Part shown: piece by piece, positions 32,385-42,494 of the stretch
How the letters are laid out: every line of letters begins with the position of its first letter
Numbering within the stretch: position 1 is the first letter of the stretch
Assembly: GCA_964539665.1 (NCBI GenBank)
Contig: CAZIKB010000038.1
Coordinates: 1 to 49,693, forward strand
DNA length: 49,693 nt
Reading direction: 5' to 3'
Source of the DNA: CAZIKB01 sp964539665
Lineage (GTDB): Bacteria; Zhuqueibacterota; Zhuqueibacteria; Oceanimicrobiales; Oceanimicrobiaceae
Program-made: the position numbers and the translations under genes
Notes under the pieces: generated by a model
Database searches by the model: none
The model's input: only the letters and a program-made list of their open reading frames with translations
Told to the model about the DNA's origin: nothing

Positions 32385-35300
32385 CTATTTCATAAACATC
32401 ATTTTGTATGACTTCACAAAATCTCCTGCTTCTAATCGATACACATAGAGTCCGCTGGAGGATGCTCTTCCTAAATCATTAGCGCCATCCCACAGGATTG
32501 AATACGCGCCTGCCGATTGTTGTTTATTCTGCAGCAGGCTTCGAACTTTTTGGCCAAGGACATTAAAAATGCTTAAAGTCACATCGGTGGTTCGTGGTAA
32601 CGTATAATTTATCCGAGTGGTTGGATTAAATGGATTTGGGTAATTTTGAGACAGGCTATAAATCACAGGTAATATTTCATTCTTCGCAACAGAAGTTGGC
32701 GCCATTTGAATAAACAAATTATCAATTACCCATCCCCATCCGTTCACATTCTGATCTGCAAACAATCGAAACCTGATTAATATCTCTTCACCAGCAGAGA
32801 AGGTATTTAATAAATCTATGGTATGCGTCCTGAATAATACAGATTCACCGGCATTTCCTTTATTGTAGGCTGTCAACCAGTCCTCATCATAGCTCGCATC
32901 ATATCCATCTGCCAGTGGTATCCAGTTAGCGCCATTATCTTTACTGCCCTCCAAGATGACATAATCCCAGAATTCTTCATCACCAAATACTGTTCCAGTA
33001 GCGCCTGGCTCAATAATAGCTACATCGTCATATTTTATCATGGCATTTTCAGAGGCTACTATTATCGGAACTTTAAGCATATATTTAAGAGTGGTATTGT
33101 CCCAATAATTATGCGGTGAATGAACAGCATTATTATCGAAATTAGAATACCTGGTTATTACAAATCCGTTATTCATAAAATCGGCGGTTGCTGCATTAAA
33201 TTCATTTGAGTACGATGGTTGTGCTGCAAATAAAGGATAAACGATAATATCATTTGCTTTTGAGCTCAGAGCTTTACCATTTTTATATGATGTTAAAGCT
33301 ACAGAAATTGTAGCGATTTCACTGACTGAAACGCTCAACACAATCACAGTGTCTAATGCCGCTCTGTTTTCTGGTAGTTTTAACATCTTTTCGTCATCGA
33401 CAATTACAACGGTCGAATCATATTGAGAACGGAGGGCTATTTCTGCATGAACAATCCCATTGCCTCCTCCTCCAATTTGAGTTATCATGGGTGATAAAAG
33501 CACAACCGGAGGTTCATAACCTGCTAATTCCGGTAAAGTCACAGACCAGACGCCTCTACCATGAGTGGCAACCACAACCTGATCGTTGACAATAAGCATC
33601 TCATAGATTAAAGTTGCTGGCAAACCATTATCGGCGTAAGCCCAGTTAGCACCACCATCTTTTGATTCAAAAAGTCCAATTTCAGTGCCGGCCCAAATTA
33701 TGCTGGTATCGTAAGGCATCACCAGCAAACTGTAAACAGCGACATCGGGAAACCCACTGGAGCTGGATGATCCTGTACCAAACCCGGAGATATCTTCCCA
33801 GGTTTGCCCTAAATCAGTTGTTCGTAATATTTTGGGAGCCCTTGCAAATGAAAAAAGCGCATAAGCGGTACTATCATCTGTTGGATGAGTTTCTAATCCG
33901 GATATCACACCTAAAGAGACGTCGCTAAAAACGTTAGTTTTAACAAAAGACAATCCACCATCTTTTGATACATATAGTGGGCTGCCCGGTAGCATGTTAC
34001 TGCCAGTCCAGACAATTTGTGGATTCACTAATGATATTTTCACCTGGGAATAACTGCTTGCACCATCCCAGCCATCCGGCATGGGTGTTAATGCCCAATT
34101 CTGGGTAAAATCATCCGATCTCCAAACGCCTGAACGACCCACAGTAAAAACCAAATCCGGGTCTTGTTTGGACTTCGCGATTTTTGTAAAAAATGGGGCC
34201 AGGCTTTGGCCAACATCGGTTAATCCACTATTCGAATTAGCATTAGACCAGGCCCCTCCACCATTCACAGACCGACGGATAGAATTGAATTGCGACGCAC
34301 CTAACAATTTGTTTGGGTCGGTGTAATGCCAGACACAGTCAAAACCATCTCCACCAAATTGCTGAGTCCATTGAGACCGGGCATTTGCATTTTTACCTTT
34401 TGGTGAACGCCAGGTGCTGTTGTCCTGCATGCCGCCGAAATATTCATTAGCGCCATTCTTTTTATCAACTCCATAAAATTGTGTCGTATTGTAGCCGTTT
34501 AAAGGTTGAGTAAAGGAAGCGCCGCCATTGTCGGAGAATGCTACACCGCCATCGTTTGCATTTAACAACCGAAAGCTTTCGGTTTGTGCATCGGTTGACA
34601 CAAGCACAATATTGTGATGATCAACATGCACGTCTTTTGGTGAACCACCATGCCAACCATATCCATCAGTAATATTTGTGGTAGCGATTCGCCTCGTTAG
34701 AGTAAAGTGTGCCCACTTAATTCTTACAGTGGCTTCGGGTAAATTATTTGGCTGCCAAATTTCGTCCGCAGGTAATACCGGCCAAATGAAATACATTTGC
34801 TTAAATGTATGACCAGCATTTCGAGCAATACCGAAAACCGGAGTTTCTGAATAAGGAACAGCATGCAGAAAAATATATTCTCGGGTTGTATTTGTATTAA
34901 ATTCTGCTAACTCAAATTCACCATTGTTTGTTTGATCCCGAAACGAAACCATGAGCTGTACATTATTTTCAATGTCCCATAACTCAAACGGTACATCGAC
35001 ATAGTCCTGATAAGAATATCGATATTCAGGCACACCATTGGTCATACCGGAGGGTACGGTAAAACGATGCGCTTTTTGAGATCTACCAGGACCGAAACGT
35101 ACTTCGATAGAGGTATACTCGCTTTTATCAGCGTCGCCATAGTCTATTCCACCACCTGCCAGGGCGCCGCCAAAGTTATATAATAGCAGGAACGAAGATG
35201 TTTCCTCGAAATCAATACCAGAAACCTGTCCTTCGCTTGTATCGATTCCGGCAATTACATTTAGCTTCCATAGGTTTACTCCGCCAACGAAAATAATACT

Positions 35301-36527
35301 TTCATTAAAAGGATGTACTGCTATGGTATTGTCATACCACCCCTGGCCTGCTAACCAGTGGATATCGAACCCATTGTTGGCTCTTGCGCCTAACCAGTCC
35401 ACACCGCCATCATTAGAAATATATAAAATTGAACCGGATTCCCCACCCTGAGCGGAAATATAAAGAGTTGAGGTGTCTGTTGGTGCAATAGCTATTTCCA
35501 TACGCTGCACTCCCACGATACCGTTTGAGGCCGCTTTCCAGGTCAGGCCGCCATTGATTGACTTTATCACACCAATGCTATTAATAGTAGCATATTGCGT
35601 ATTGAAGTTTTCAGGATTTGCAATGATATGTTCAACGTTATATGCGCCGGCGTCATGTACTTTTACCCAGGTATCACCACCATTGGTTGATCTAAAAATA
35701 CCCGATGTCGCTCTGGTCCCAGGCAAATAGTAGAATCCCGGAGCCGTAGCAACAAGCAGAACATCCTCATCCACCGGATCGACAATAATGCGCATAATAT
35801 TTTGAAATTCTGGATTATCAGCTGTGCTGGCGAGCTGGTCCCAGGTTGCACCGCGATCAATCGTTTTCCATATACCACTACCGTCTATTTGATCGAGATT
35901 ACCAAATCCTTCGCCAGTGCCAGCATAAATCACATCAGGATTTGAAGGGGCCATCGCCAAAGCACTGGTTGCTAAATTAGGAAGGCCGGTAGTTAGTTCA
36001 AACCAGTCCTGTCCGGCGTTTTCTGTTTTCCAGACTCCACCACCAACTGAACCGGCATACCAGGTATTATGCTCCGGATCATCCGGATCAACAAGCAATC
36101 CCCTGGTTCTTCCACTAACATTACCCGGGCCTCGTTCAATCCAATCTGCCTGGTTGTTACTCCGGCTTTTACTTAACGATTTGGCTGTTTCCAATGATCT
36201 TGCTTTTAAAAGTTCTTTAATCCGATAATTTGTTGGATAACCGGTACCTGATTCATTGTGGCGTTTTCGAATATCATGGTGATATTTTGCAAATAAATCA
36301 GGGCTATCTTTTTTTACTAATCCTTTAATTTTCTTTTTTCGTTCTGAAAGAGGCGCACTAAGTTTTCTTGAATGTTCAGAAGAACTTACCTTTACCCCGT
36401 GTGTATTATCATGAAAAGTGGATGTTAAATTCACCAGGATTTTGTTACTTTTATCTGATATTAAAGAAAATACAGTTAACACAGATATTACTAACATCAC
36501 TGTTGTTTTTGATATTTTATTTCTCAT
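32385..36527 (-). CDS. Large secreted BNR/VPS10-like beta-propeller protein with type IX sorting domain
   Basis: 1380 residues. An N-terminal hydrophobic segment (TTVMLVISVLTVFSLIS) acts as a signal peptide. Sortilin/BNR-type propeller repeats follow, with the Asp-box-like GGGVWKTENAGQDWFELTTG, GIFRSTNGGDTWVKV and ESKDGGANWAYADNG. The middle has a beta-sandwich region. The C-terminal ~90 residues are the Por secretion tail (NYPNPFNPTTRINYTLP then LGQKVRSLLQ and GLYVYRLEAGDFVKSYKMM). It is probably exported and anchored at or released from the cell surface. GGAGG precedes the ATG by 5 nt. Substrate is unknown; enzymatic residues are not evident, so it may bind rather than cleave. Confidence 0.9.
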   Translation of the reverse strand: MRNKISKTTVMLVISVLTVFSLISDKSNKILVNLTSTFHDNTHGVKVSSSEHSRKLSAPLSERKKKIKGLVKKDSPDLFAKYHHDIRKRHNESGTGYPTNYRIKELLKARSLETAKSLSKSRSNNQADWIERGPGNVSGRTRGLLVDPDDPEHNTWYAGSVGGGVWKTENAGQDWFELTTGLPNLATSALAMAPSNPDVIYAGTGEGFGNLDQIDGSGIWKTIDRGATWDQLASTADNPEFQNIMRIIVDPVDEDVLLVATAPGFYYLPGTRATSGIFRSTNGGDTWVKVHDAGAYNVEHIIANPENFNTQYATINSIGVIKSINGGLTWKAASNGIVGVQRMEIAIAPTDTSTLYISAQGGESGSILYISNDGGVDWLGARANNGFDIHWLAGQGWYDNTIAVHPFNESIIFVGGVNLWKLNVIAGIDTSEGQVSGIDFEETSSFLLLYNFGGALAGGGIDYGDADKSEYTSIEVRFGPGRSQKAHRFTVPSGMTNGVPEYRYSYQDYVDVPFELWDIENNVQLMVSFRDQTNNGEFELAEFNTNTTREYIFLHAVPYSETPVFGIARNAGHTFKQMYFIWPVLPADEIWQPNNLPEATVRIKWAHFTLTRRIATTNITDGYGWHGGSPKDVHVDHHNIVLVSTDAQTESFRLLNANDGGVAFSDNGGASFTQPLNGYNTTQFYGVDKKNGANEYFGGMQDNSTWRSPKGKNANARSQWTQQFGGDGFDCVWHYTDPNKLLGASQFNSIRRSVNGGGAWSNANSNSGLTDVGQSLAPFFTKIAKSKQDPDLVFTVGRSGVWRSDDFTQNWALTPMPDGWDGASSYSQVKISLVNPQIVWTGSNMLPGSPLYVSKDGGLSFVKTNVFSDVSLGVISGLETHPTDDSTAYALFSFARAPKILRTTDLGQTWEDISGFGTGSSSSSGFPDVAVYSLLVMPYDTSIIWAGTEIGLFESKDGGANWAYADNGLPATLIYEMLIVNDQVVVATHGRGVWSVTLPELAGYEPPVVLLSPMITQIGGGGNGIVHAEIALRSQYDSTVVIVDDEKMLKLPENRAALDTVIVLSVSVSEIATISVALTSYKNGKALSSKANDIIVYPLFAAQPSYSNEFNAATADFMNNGFVITRYSNFDNNAVHSPHNYWDNTTLKYMLKVPIIVASENAMIKYDDVAIIEPGATGTVFGDEEFWDYVILEGSKDNGANWIPLADGYDASYDEDWLTAYNKGNAGESVLFRTHTIDLLNTFSAGEEILIRFRLFADQNVNGWGWVIDNLFIQMAPTSVAKNEILPVIYSLSQNYPNPFNPTTRINYTLPRTTDVTLSIFNVLGQKVRSLLQNKQQSAGAYSILWDGANDLGRASSSGLYVYRLEAGDFVKSYKMMFMK

Positions 36528-36693
36528 TAATTCCTCCAGAGGTGAATTAAATACTACTTATCAGCTGATCGAAAACTGGTTAAAAATGTCATTTCAAACG
36601 AAAGAGAAATATTGTTTAAATGAAAATATTGTAGTTACAGGTTTATCCTTTCAGTCGATATGATAAAATGGAATGTTTCCGGGCAAACACTCT

Positions 36694-37143
36694 TTATTTT
36701 TTTTGATCTACTGGATTCGAATTATAGATTTTTTTATGATGCACTAAATCATAAATATATCCATAGAATTTCTGGCTTTGTTTTTCATCGCCTTTAATAA
36801 TACCAGGTATAAGAAATACTTGTAATTGATGATTGTTTAACCATTTAACATGACCACGACCTAAAGATTCTTCAAATACAATCTGCATGCTCTTCAAGTG
36901 ATAAACAAAAAAATTCAACTTTAGAAATGGAGTCTGGTTGGTTGGCTTAAATTGTTTAATACACAGCACATATGACGTGTCAGCATTAAAGATATATTCA
37001 ATATTTTCGTTATATTTTGCTTCTGCTATATCTTGATAAGATTCCGCTTTGTGCAACACTCCTGGCCTTGTATCGGAAACAGCACATGAATTCAGGAATA
37101 TCAAGGTGAAGCTGTAAAACAATACTAAATAGCAAAATTTCAT
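36694..37143 (-). CDS. Small putative lipoprotein, unknown function
   Basis: About 149 residues. From ATG 37143 it opens with a signal peptide ending in a lipobox (MKFCYLVLFYSFTLIFLNSC), with the cysteine at residue 20. The ATG at 37176 would place extra residues before the signal peptide and is less likely. The rest (for example YIFNADTSYVLCIKQFKPTN, YGYIYDLVHHKKIYN) matches no family I recognise. It is anchored in a membrane, probably the outer one. It is flanked by larger extracellular-protein genes. Confidence 0.7.
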   Translation of the reverse strand: MKFCYLVLFYSFTLIFLNSCAVSDTRPGVLHKAESYQDIAEAKYNENIEYIFNADTSYVLCIKQFKPTNQTPFLKLNFFVYHLKSMQIVFEESLGRGHVKWLNNHQLQVFLIPGIIKGDEKQSQKFYGYIYDLVHHKKIYNSNPVDQKK

Positions 37144-37345
37144 AATTATTGATGTGATACTTAAAACCCCGTTCAACTACATCAGTTTAAAATCGGCAAG
37201 AATTACTGTATAAATAATCAACCTTAACTAAACTTCATAATTTAGTAAAGGTGTGGCATCCAGTATCGATTTAAATATCGTTTATTTTCATCCATAATTA
37301 CAAGTAAACATTGGTTGCAGCGTCGCGCCAGTTAGCGTAAAAATT

Positions 37346-38284
37346 TTAAATTATAGCCCACAAATCCTGAATTCGTTTAAGGAGGTCATCGGGTTCAGTA
37401 GAATGGGGCGCTCCTGGCGGATTGAGAATATCAAGTTGAGCCGCGGCATTTGTAAAATCACCTGCCGAATAATATGACTGAGCAAGCACCAGGCGAATAC
37501 TCTTATGAAAGACCTGAATATCATGCTCAAATATGTAGTTTGGAGCATCGTTTAAAACTTGCAGGGCATGCTGAATCGCTAAACTATAATCATTTAAAGC
37601 ATGGCTGACAAAAGCAAGTCCGGCATTTGAATTCAAATCTGTACTTGCTTCACGGCTTGCACGAGCAAGTGAATTCATAAATAAATTTTTTGCAGTAGAA
37701 AAATTTCTCTTTTTAGCCAATGTCCAACCATGTCCACTTTCTGCTTCTGCTTGCATACTTTCATAAAATGGAGAAAAATTGGCCAGAACAACCGCAGAAT
37801 CAAATTTTACATCCGCACCATCAAAATCCTGGGCTTCAAATAGTTGCCAACCGGATTGAATAAGCCTGGTAATTTCCACGGAACGGTTATCTACTGAGCC
37901 TTTAAGTTGTACATTATTAGGACTGGTTTGATTGGTTGCATTATGACCGATAGTTAGTGTACCAGTAAAGGAACCATTAGCATTTGCTGAAAATTTTACT
38001 TCAACTATTTCAGATTCGCCTGGTTGTAAATTAAAAGAAGTGTTGGCGCCTTGACTTGAAAAATTTGCTCCTGAAATACTTAACTCTGCGCTTAATTCAT
38101 CATTAGATTCTACACCATTAGTTATTGTAACCTGTACGTCTTTATCTTCTCCGATAACTATCTCTCCGAAATCTACTGCTGAAGGGATAATGATCATATT
38201 TATCACCTTCTCTTCCGGTCCGGTTGAATCACCGCCACATGCGCAAAAGAAAACAATTACTATAACTAAATACTTAAGCTTCAT
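37346..38284 (-). CDS. Lipoprotein with ASH-like domain and TPR-like repeats
   Basis: 312 residues. The signal peptide ends in a lipobox (IVIVFFCACGG, cysteine near 16) followed by a flexible DSTGPEE linker. Residues ~28-130 form an immunoglobulin-like domain of the ASH/DUF1573 kind (VDFGEIVIGEDKDVQVTITN, FNLQPGESEIVEVKFSA, GTFTGTLTIGHNA-like repeats). Residues ~135-300 are helical with TPR character (AQSYYSAGDFTNAAAQLDIL). AGGAG precedes the start. It lies downstream of the metalloprotease gene, separated by repeat copy B, on the same strand. It may be a periplasmic or surface scaffold. Confidence 0.75.
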   Translation of the reverse strand: MKLKYLVIVIVFFCACGGDSTGPEEKVINMIIIPSAVDFGEIVIGEDKDVQVTITNGVESNDELSAELSISGANFSSQGANTSFNLQPGESEIVEVKFSANANGSFTGTLTIGHNATNQTSPNNVQLKGSVDNRSVEITRLIQSGWQLFEAQDFDGADVKFDSAVVLANFSPFYESMQAEAESGHGWTLAKKRNFSTAKNLFMNSLARASREASTDLNSNAGLAFVSHALNDYSLAIQHALQVLNDAPNYIFEHDIQVFHKSIRLVLAQSYYSAGDFTNAAAQLDILNPPGAPHSTEPDDLLKRIQDLWAII

Positions 38285-38336
38285 AAAAAATCTCCTGTTT
38301 TATTCCAATCGGGTCAGACGTTTGCTGCGCCTAATT

Positions 38337-38384
38337 GGAAGCCTCGATTTATCGAGGTTAAATCCCAAATGAATTTGGGCTTCC
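38337..38384 (-). repeat. Double-hairpin repeat after a sorted-protein gene (copy B)
   Basis: GGAAG, then CCTCGA-TTTA-TCGAGG, a TTAAAT spacer, CCCAAA-TGAA-TTTGGG and CTTCC. The two hairpins and the outer stem are all perfect here. It ends 8 nt from the stop of the metalloprotease gene, the same distance as copy A from its gene. The adjacent flank (GGATGATACTATTT versus GGATGTCACTATTT) is also similar. Confidence 0.8.
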
Positions 38385-38392
38385 GGATGATA

Positions 38393-41300
38393 CTATTTGA
38401 TTAAAATCATTTTCATGGTTTTTGTAAAATCACCAGCAGCCACTCTATAGAAATAGATTCCGCTGTTAACCAATTTGCCCTCGTCGTCCCGCCCATCCCA
38501 GGTGATTTGAAATACTCCTGCTGACCGATCTTCCATTAGAAGAGTTCGAACACTTCTACCAAGAAGATCATAAATAAATAATTCAGTAAAAGATTCCTCA
38601 GGCAACTCAATTCTGATATTCGTTGATGGATTAAATGGATTTGGATAATTTTGATGAAGTCCAAAATTAGTGGGCATCTCTGGATTATGAGAATAAACAT
38701 CAGTGACAGCGCTACCGCCAATGATTACAAAATGTCCCAATGCCGAGACTTCCGCAGATATGGTATTTTCAGAATTAGAAAGTGTTGACTCAAGCGCAAC
38801 CCACTTATCTGAATCCCAAAAGGCAATCGTGATTTCTTCAGGACTTAAAGCGCCAAGCTCAAGGGGATCAAACTGAATCTTTAATCCGGCTGGTTTGTTT
38901 AAATTATAGCCCAAAGGACTAATTGTATAAATATGACTCAATCTCTTTGTCGGGGAATTATCAATTTCTTTATTCAGAACATTGGAATTCCCAACCGATG
39001 AAATGAGATACATATCTTTCCTGAGCGAATTTTCCGGTATTTCCAATTTCAATTGACCGTCCGTAGTGCTCAGCAATCCTCCATTTACCGAACTCAGAAA
39101 TTCAACATTGAATGTAAAAGTTGAATCATTCACAAGAGAGCCATATTTTGTCGTACCCTCCACCTCAATGCTGATGGCTCCACTGGTAGACAAAGTAACG
39201 TCATCGTCGACAAACACCAGGCAGTCGGTATTTGGTACAGCCGACATCACCAGGGGAGTTATCCTGGAGCCCTGGGTAAACGTGGCCTTTAAATTTTCAG
39301 CGCTAAGTTTTGCTGAACCAACCACAAATATATCGAGCTGCTCGCTGAAAATGGGATTTTGGAAAAAACCAGCCACGAACTCTGGAGATGTATTATCAAC
39401 ATATGAAAAAGCTGCTCTCATCATCATGTTCCAGCCGGTAAGGGGCACATCATTTACCAGAAGATCGGACATTGGGTGCCATTGTTGGGTGGAACTAAAA
39501 AATGCGTACGTATAGTTATCAGTTGTTGTGCTATCCATACCAACAAAAGTTTGAACAGTATCATTTTCTGTAAAACCAATGTACAATGTATCGTGATTAG
39601 TTAATTCAGATTCATAGCTGGATAAATCTATGTCTAAAAATTCTCCAGCAAAACTTTGTCTATTTGTCGAAACAATAAACGGTGAAATTATATCATCTCC
39701 CGGTAAGCCATTTTTACTGTCCCAGACATGAAATATAAAATCTTTCGGCGCGTCGGCAGGCGCATGTGCATCATTAAATTCTGGATCAAATGCCGCCAAT
39801 ATTTTGCTACTCACCAGAGTGTTTTTCGGAACCTCAGGAACAAATTTAACCGCCCAGCCCCAACCAACCGAATTAGGCGGGTAACCAAGGAAAGCCGCAC
39901 TACCTGTGAATACATCCGCACTACCATCATCATAAACTGTTTCCGCAAAAATTCCAGTTAGTTTTCCTGTAGAATTGTATGAATAGAAAGCAGGAGAAGC
40001 TCCCGTATTAATGATTGCAAATACAATGGTCCTAATTGTGTTTCCAAATTCAGGTATTGAATAATTAATGCCTGTTGGAACATTTTCAATTTCAGTTAAT
40101 CCTGAGCCAAGTTTAATCGCCGATATATTGAGGGCGCTGGCGCTATTAAAAGTTATGTTAAGCGAATCGCCAAATGAATAAATAATATAATCGACAGCTA
40201 ATGAGTTAACGGTCTGATTTCTGATATCCTGGTTTGGATCTGAATGATTAAATTCGCCAGTTGGACGTCCACTGACAGGATATGTATAGCCAAATTTTGA
40301 ATCAAATGTTTTGTCATTTACATAATTTGCCAGACTGAAATTCTCAAAAAATTGATTAAAATCATATCCAACACCCTGTTGTGAAAACACATAAGCTATA
40401 CCAAAGTCACCATTTGCTTCCTCCTGGACAATTTGTTTAAAAATCGCGTCGCCAACTTGTTCATTTAAATAGAGCAGCAACAAGCCGCCGCGTGAACGAT
40501 CTTTGAACTCATCCGTGCTAACCGAATTATTAAAACGAAACAGCGAAACATCGGTATCGCTGAAATGGTACGATGGGGAAATTAAGCCATAGCCGCATAT
40601 AGCCTCAGCCACATGCGAAAACCCTTCATTAATAAAAAGCAATTCATCTTGATCAAAATTATGCTGAATCAAATGTTGTAGTTCATGAGCAAGTGTAGGC
40701 AGAACCACTCTTAATTTTCTATTATCATCAAAAAATATTGAAGGATAGGAATCGACATAGAGGATATCCCTCCTATTACTCCCCGTACCAGAGGATTGGT
40801 CCCGATTTGTAAAAAATCCAGAAACAAAGGATGGAGCGCCTGGTTCCCAGCCGTCCTGAATATCTGTGATCAGAAAATCCGTTATGCCATCACCATCATA
40901 ATTTGGCTGTTCACCAAAAAAATCGACATCAAGCTCAACAATACCCTTTTGGGGGTCTCTTGAAGCCGAAGGTGTTTGATCTTCAAGCGCTTCCAGCATG
41001 GCGTCTACTTCTGTCATTGTTACATGCCCGTTTGCTGTTTCGGTTGTATCTACCCATACTTGTGACAAGGTTCCTTTAGCTAATAGTTCAGCGGTAACTT
41101 CATCGAAATCCTGGCTCTGCCTGTTCAAAACGAAAAAATTCCGGATTGCGCCAACATCATCTCTGCTTACTTTGAATAATGATTGTTGTAACTTCATCTT
41201 TTGCATGGATTCATAAACATCAGGTTTGTATAACCTTGTATTTTCAATTGCTCTCAGTATTATCTCTTCCGTTATCAAAGGCGTTCCACAAATAGGTGTC

Positions 41301-41422
41301 CCTGATTTTTCCTGCTTATTTTCTGCCAAAGTTGTTTTCATTTCAGAGGGTAGTTTTTGCACACTTTGTGAAAAAGCAAATTTTGACAAAAGGAATAGAA
41401 CAAAAAATATTTTTACAAGCAT
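38393..41422 (-). CDS. Secreted zinc metalloprotease with type IX sorting domain
   Basis: 1009 residues. A signal peptide (VKIFFVLFLLSKFAFS) starts it. The zinc site is HELQH at 246-250 in LPTLAHELQHLIQHN, with a second-helix glutamate E266 in FINEGFSHVAEA, as in hyicolysin-like (M30) and related gluzincins. A calcium-like loop DGDGITDF lies before it. The middle of the protein holds beta-sandwich domains. The C-terminus is the sorting tail (LHQNYPNPFNPSTNIRIELP, LLGRSVRTLLMEDRSAG, GIYFYRVAAGDFTKTMKMIL). AGGAGC precedes the start. Exported through a type IX-like route and probably proteolytic at the surface. Confidence 0.88.
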   Translation of the reverse strand: MLVKIFFVLFLLSKFAFSQSVQKLPSEMKTTLAENKQEKSGTPICGTPLITEEIILRAIENTRLYKPDVYESMQKMKLQQSLFKVSRDDVGAIRNFFVLNRQSQDFDEVTAELLAKGTLSQVWVDTTETANGHVTMTEVDAMLEALEDQTPSASRDPQKGIVELDVDFFGEQPNYDGDGITDFLITDIQDGWEPGAPSFVSGFFTNRDQSSGTGSNRRDILYVDSYPSIFFDDNRKLRVVLPTLAHELQHLIQHNFDQDELLFINEGFSHVAEAICGYGLISPSYHFSDTDVSLFRFNNSVSTDEFKDRSRGGLLLLYLNEQVGDAIFKQIVQEEANGDFGIAYVFSQQGVGYDFNQFFENFSLANYVNDKTFDSKFGYTYPVSGRPTGEFNHSDPNQDIRNQTVNSLAVDYIIYSFGDSLNITFNSASALNISAIKLGSGLTEIENVPTGINYSIPEFGNTIRTIVFAIINTGASPAFYSYNSTGKLTGIFAETVYDDGSADVFTGSAAFLGYPPNSVGWGWAVKFVPEVPKNTLVSSKILAAFDPEFNDAHAPADAPKDFIFHVWDSKNGLPGDDIISPFIVSTNRQSFAGEFLDIDLSSYESELTNHDTLYIGFTENDTVQTFVGMDSTTTDNYTYAFFSSTQQWHPMSDLLVNDVPLTGWNMMMRAAFSYVDNTSPEFVAGFFQNPIFSEQLDIFVVGSAKLSAENLKATFTQGSRITPLVMSAVPNTDCLVFVDDDVTLSTSGAISIEVEGTTKYGSLVNDSTFTFNVEFLSSVNGGLLSTTDGQLKLEIPENSLRKDMYLISSVGNSNVLNKEIDNSPTKRLSHIYTISPLGYNLNKPAGLKIQFDPLELGALSPEEITIAFWDSDKWVALESTLSNSENTISAEVSALGHFVIIGGSAVTDVYSHNPEMPTNFGLHQNYPNPFNPSTNIRIELPEESFTELFIYDLLGRSVRTLLMEDRSAGVFQITWDGRDDEGKLVNSGIYFYRVAAGDFTKTMKMILIK

Positions 41423-41659
41423 CTTATGCTCCTGAATGAAATTGTCTTAGAATTATTGATTTGGAAGGCTTACACATGTATTAAAGAATCGTTAAACGCT
41501 CATAAACCTGATTTGCCTTTGAACTGAAAATTAAGTAAAACCATGACAAATAGCAATGAAAAATCAAGTAAAAAACAAAATGATAATTAGATAATGCGCT
41601 GTTGCATAACAATCACCCCCAAATATAACCACCCTTCCCACATATCCTGCCATCCGTCG

Positions 41660-41678
41660 CTAAATGATAATCATTATC
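41660..41678 (+). promoter_or_regulatory. Fur box upstream of the ABC exporter
   Basis: CTAAATGATAATCATTATC matches the classical 19-bp Fur consensus (GATAATGATAATCATTATC) at 16 of 19 positions, missing only the first three. It is 43 nt upstream of the permease start, in the divergent gap, so it could also reach the metalloprotease promoter. Confidence 0.7.
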
Positions 41679-41721
41679 ATCTACATATCGTAAATTCATA
41701 ATGAAAAAAACAGGAGGTAAA

Positions 41722-42492
41722 ATGAAAAGATATTTCAGTGAAATAAGCACCATCGCTAACCGCATTTTTATCGAATTGCTCAGGAACCGCCGCAGTCTTA
41801 TTTTCTGGGTGGTTTTTCCAACTCTAATGCTTTTGCTGTTCGGGCTCATTTATACAGGCGGGCAAAGGCCAGGGAGATCATTTGATTTTACGGCGCCCGG
41901 AATTCTTATCGGCGCTGCGCTATTTTTTAGTTGTATGGGCGGTCCCATAGCTCTCATTGTCACTGAACGCGAGCGTCGCACCCTGCGTCGGCTTCTGCTG
42001 TCACCACTCAGGCCTAGCTCATACTTTTTGGGAATCGTACTGGCCTACATCATGATTGCCTTTGGTCAGGCCCTGATTGTTTATGGAATTGCCTTTGGTT
42101 TTGGAGCTCGATTTCATGGTTCGCTGTGGCTAGGTTTGTTCATTCTATGTTTAAGCGTAATTTCTTATGTGGGCATGGGATTCTTCTTTGGCGCACGATT
42201 CACAAAGCGGACTGAAGATGTAAATGGCCCGGTAGCAGCATTCGGTGTGCCTTTACTGGTTTTAGCTGGAACATTCTTTCCAGTTTCAATTCTACCACCT
42301 TATCTTCTGAAACTGGCATATTTAGATCCAATTTTCCACATGAATCAAGCGCTCAAAGGCGTATCGGCCCAGGGTAAAGGAGTTGAGGATATTTTGACAC
42401 ATCTATTTTTTTTAATTGCTTTCACATTAGGTGCGCTGGCGCTTGGTGTGCGTTCATATAAATTAATGTTGGTACAAGAAAAGAAAGGATAA
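41722..42492 (+). CDS. ABC-2 type transporter permease
   Basis: 256 residues from ATG 41722, which has AGGAGG 4 nt upstream; the ATG at 41701 is less likely. Six membrane helices are visible, including LIFWVVFPTLMLLLFGLIY near the start and FGVPLLVLAGTFFPVSILP in the last third. The ABC-2/NodJ-like pattern 'RERRTLRRLLLSPLRPSSYF' occurs at the cytoplasmic loop. The ATPase gene follows after 2 nt. The Fur-type operator upstream suggests the exporter responds to iron. The substrate is unknown. Confidence 0.9.
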   Translation: MKRYFSEISTIANRIFIELLRNRRSLIFWVVFPTLMLLLFGLIYTGGQRPGRSFDFTAPGILIGAALFFSCMGGPIALIVTERERRTLRRLLLSPLRPSSYFLGIVLAYIMIAFGQALIVYGIAFGFGARFHGSLWLGLFILCLSVISYVGMGFFFGARFTKRTEDVNGPVAAFGVPLLVLAGTFFPVSILPPYLLKLAYLDPIFHMNQALKGVSAQGKGVEDILTHLFFLIAFTLGALALGVRSYKLMLVQEKKG

Positions 42493-42494
42493 AA

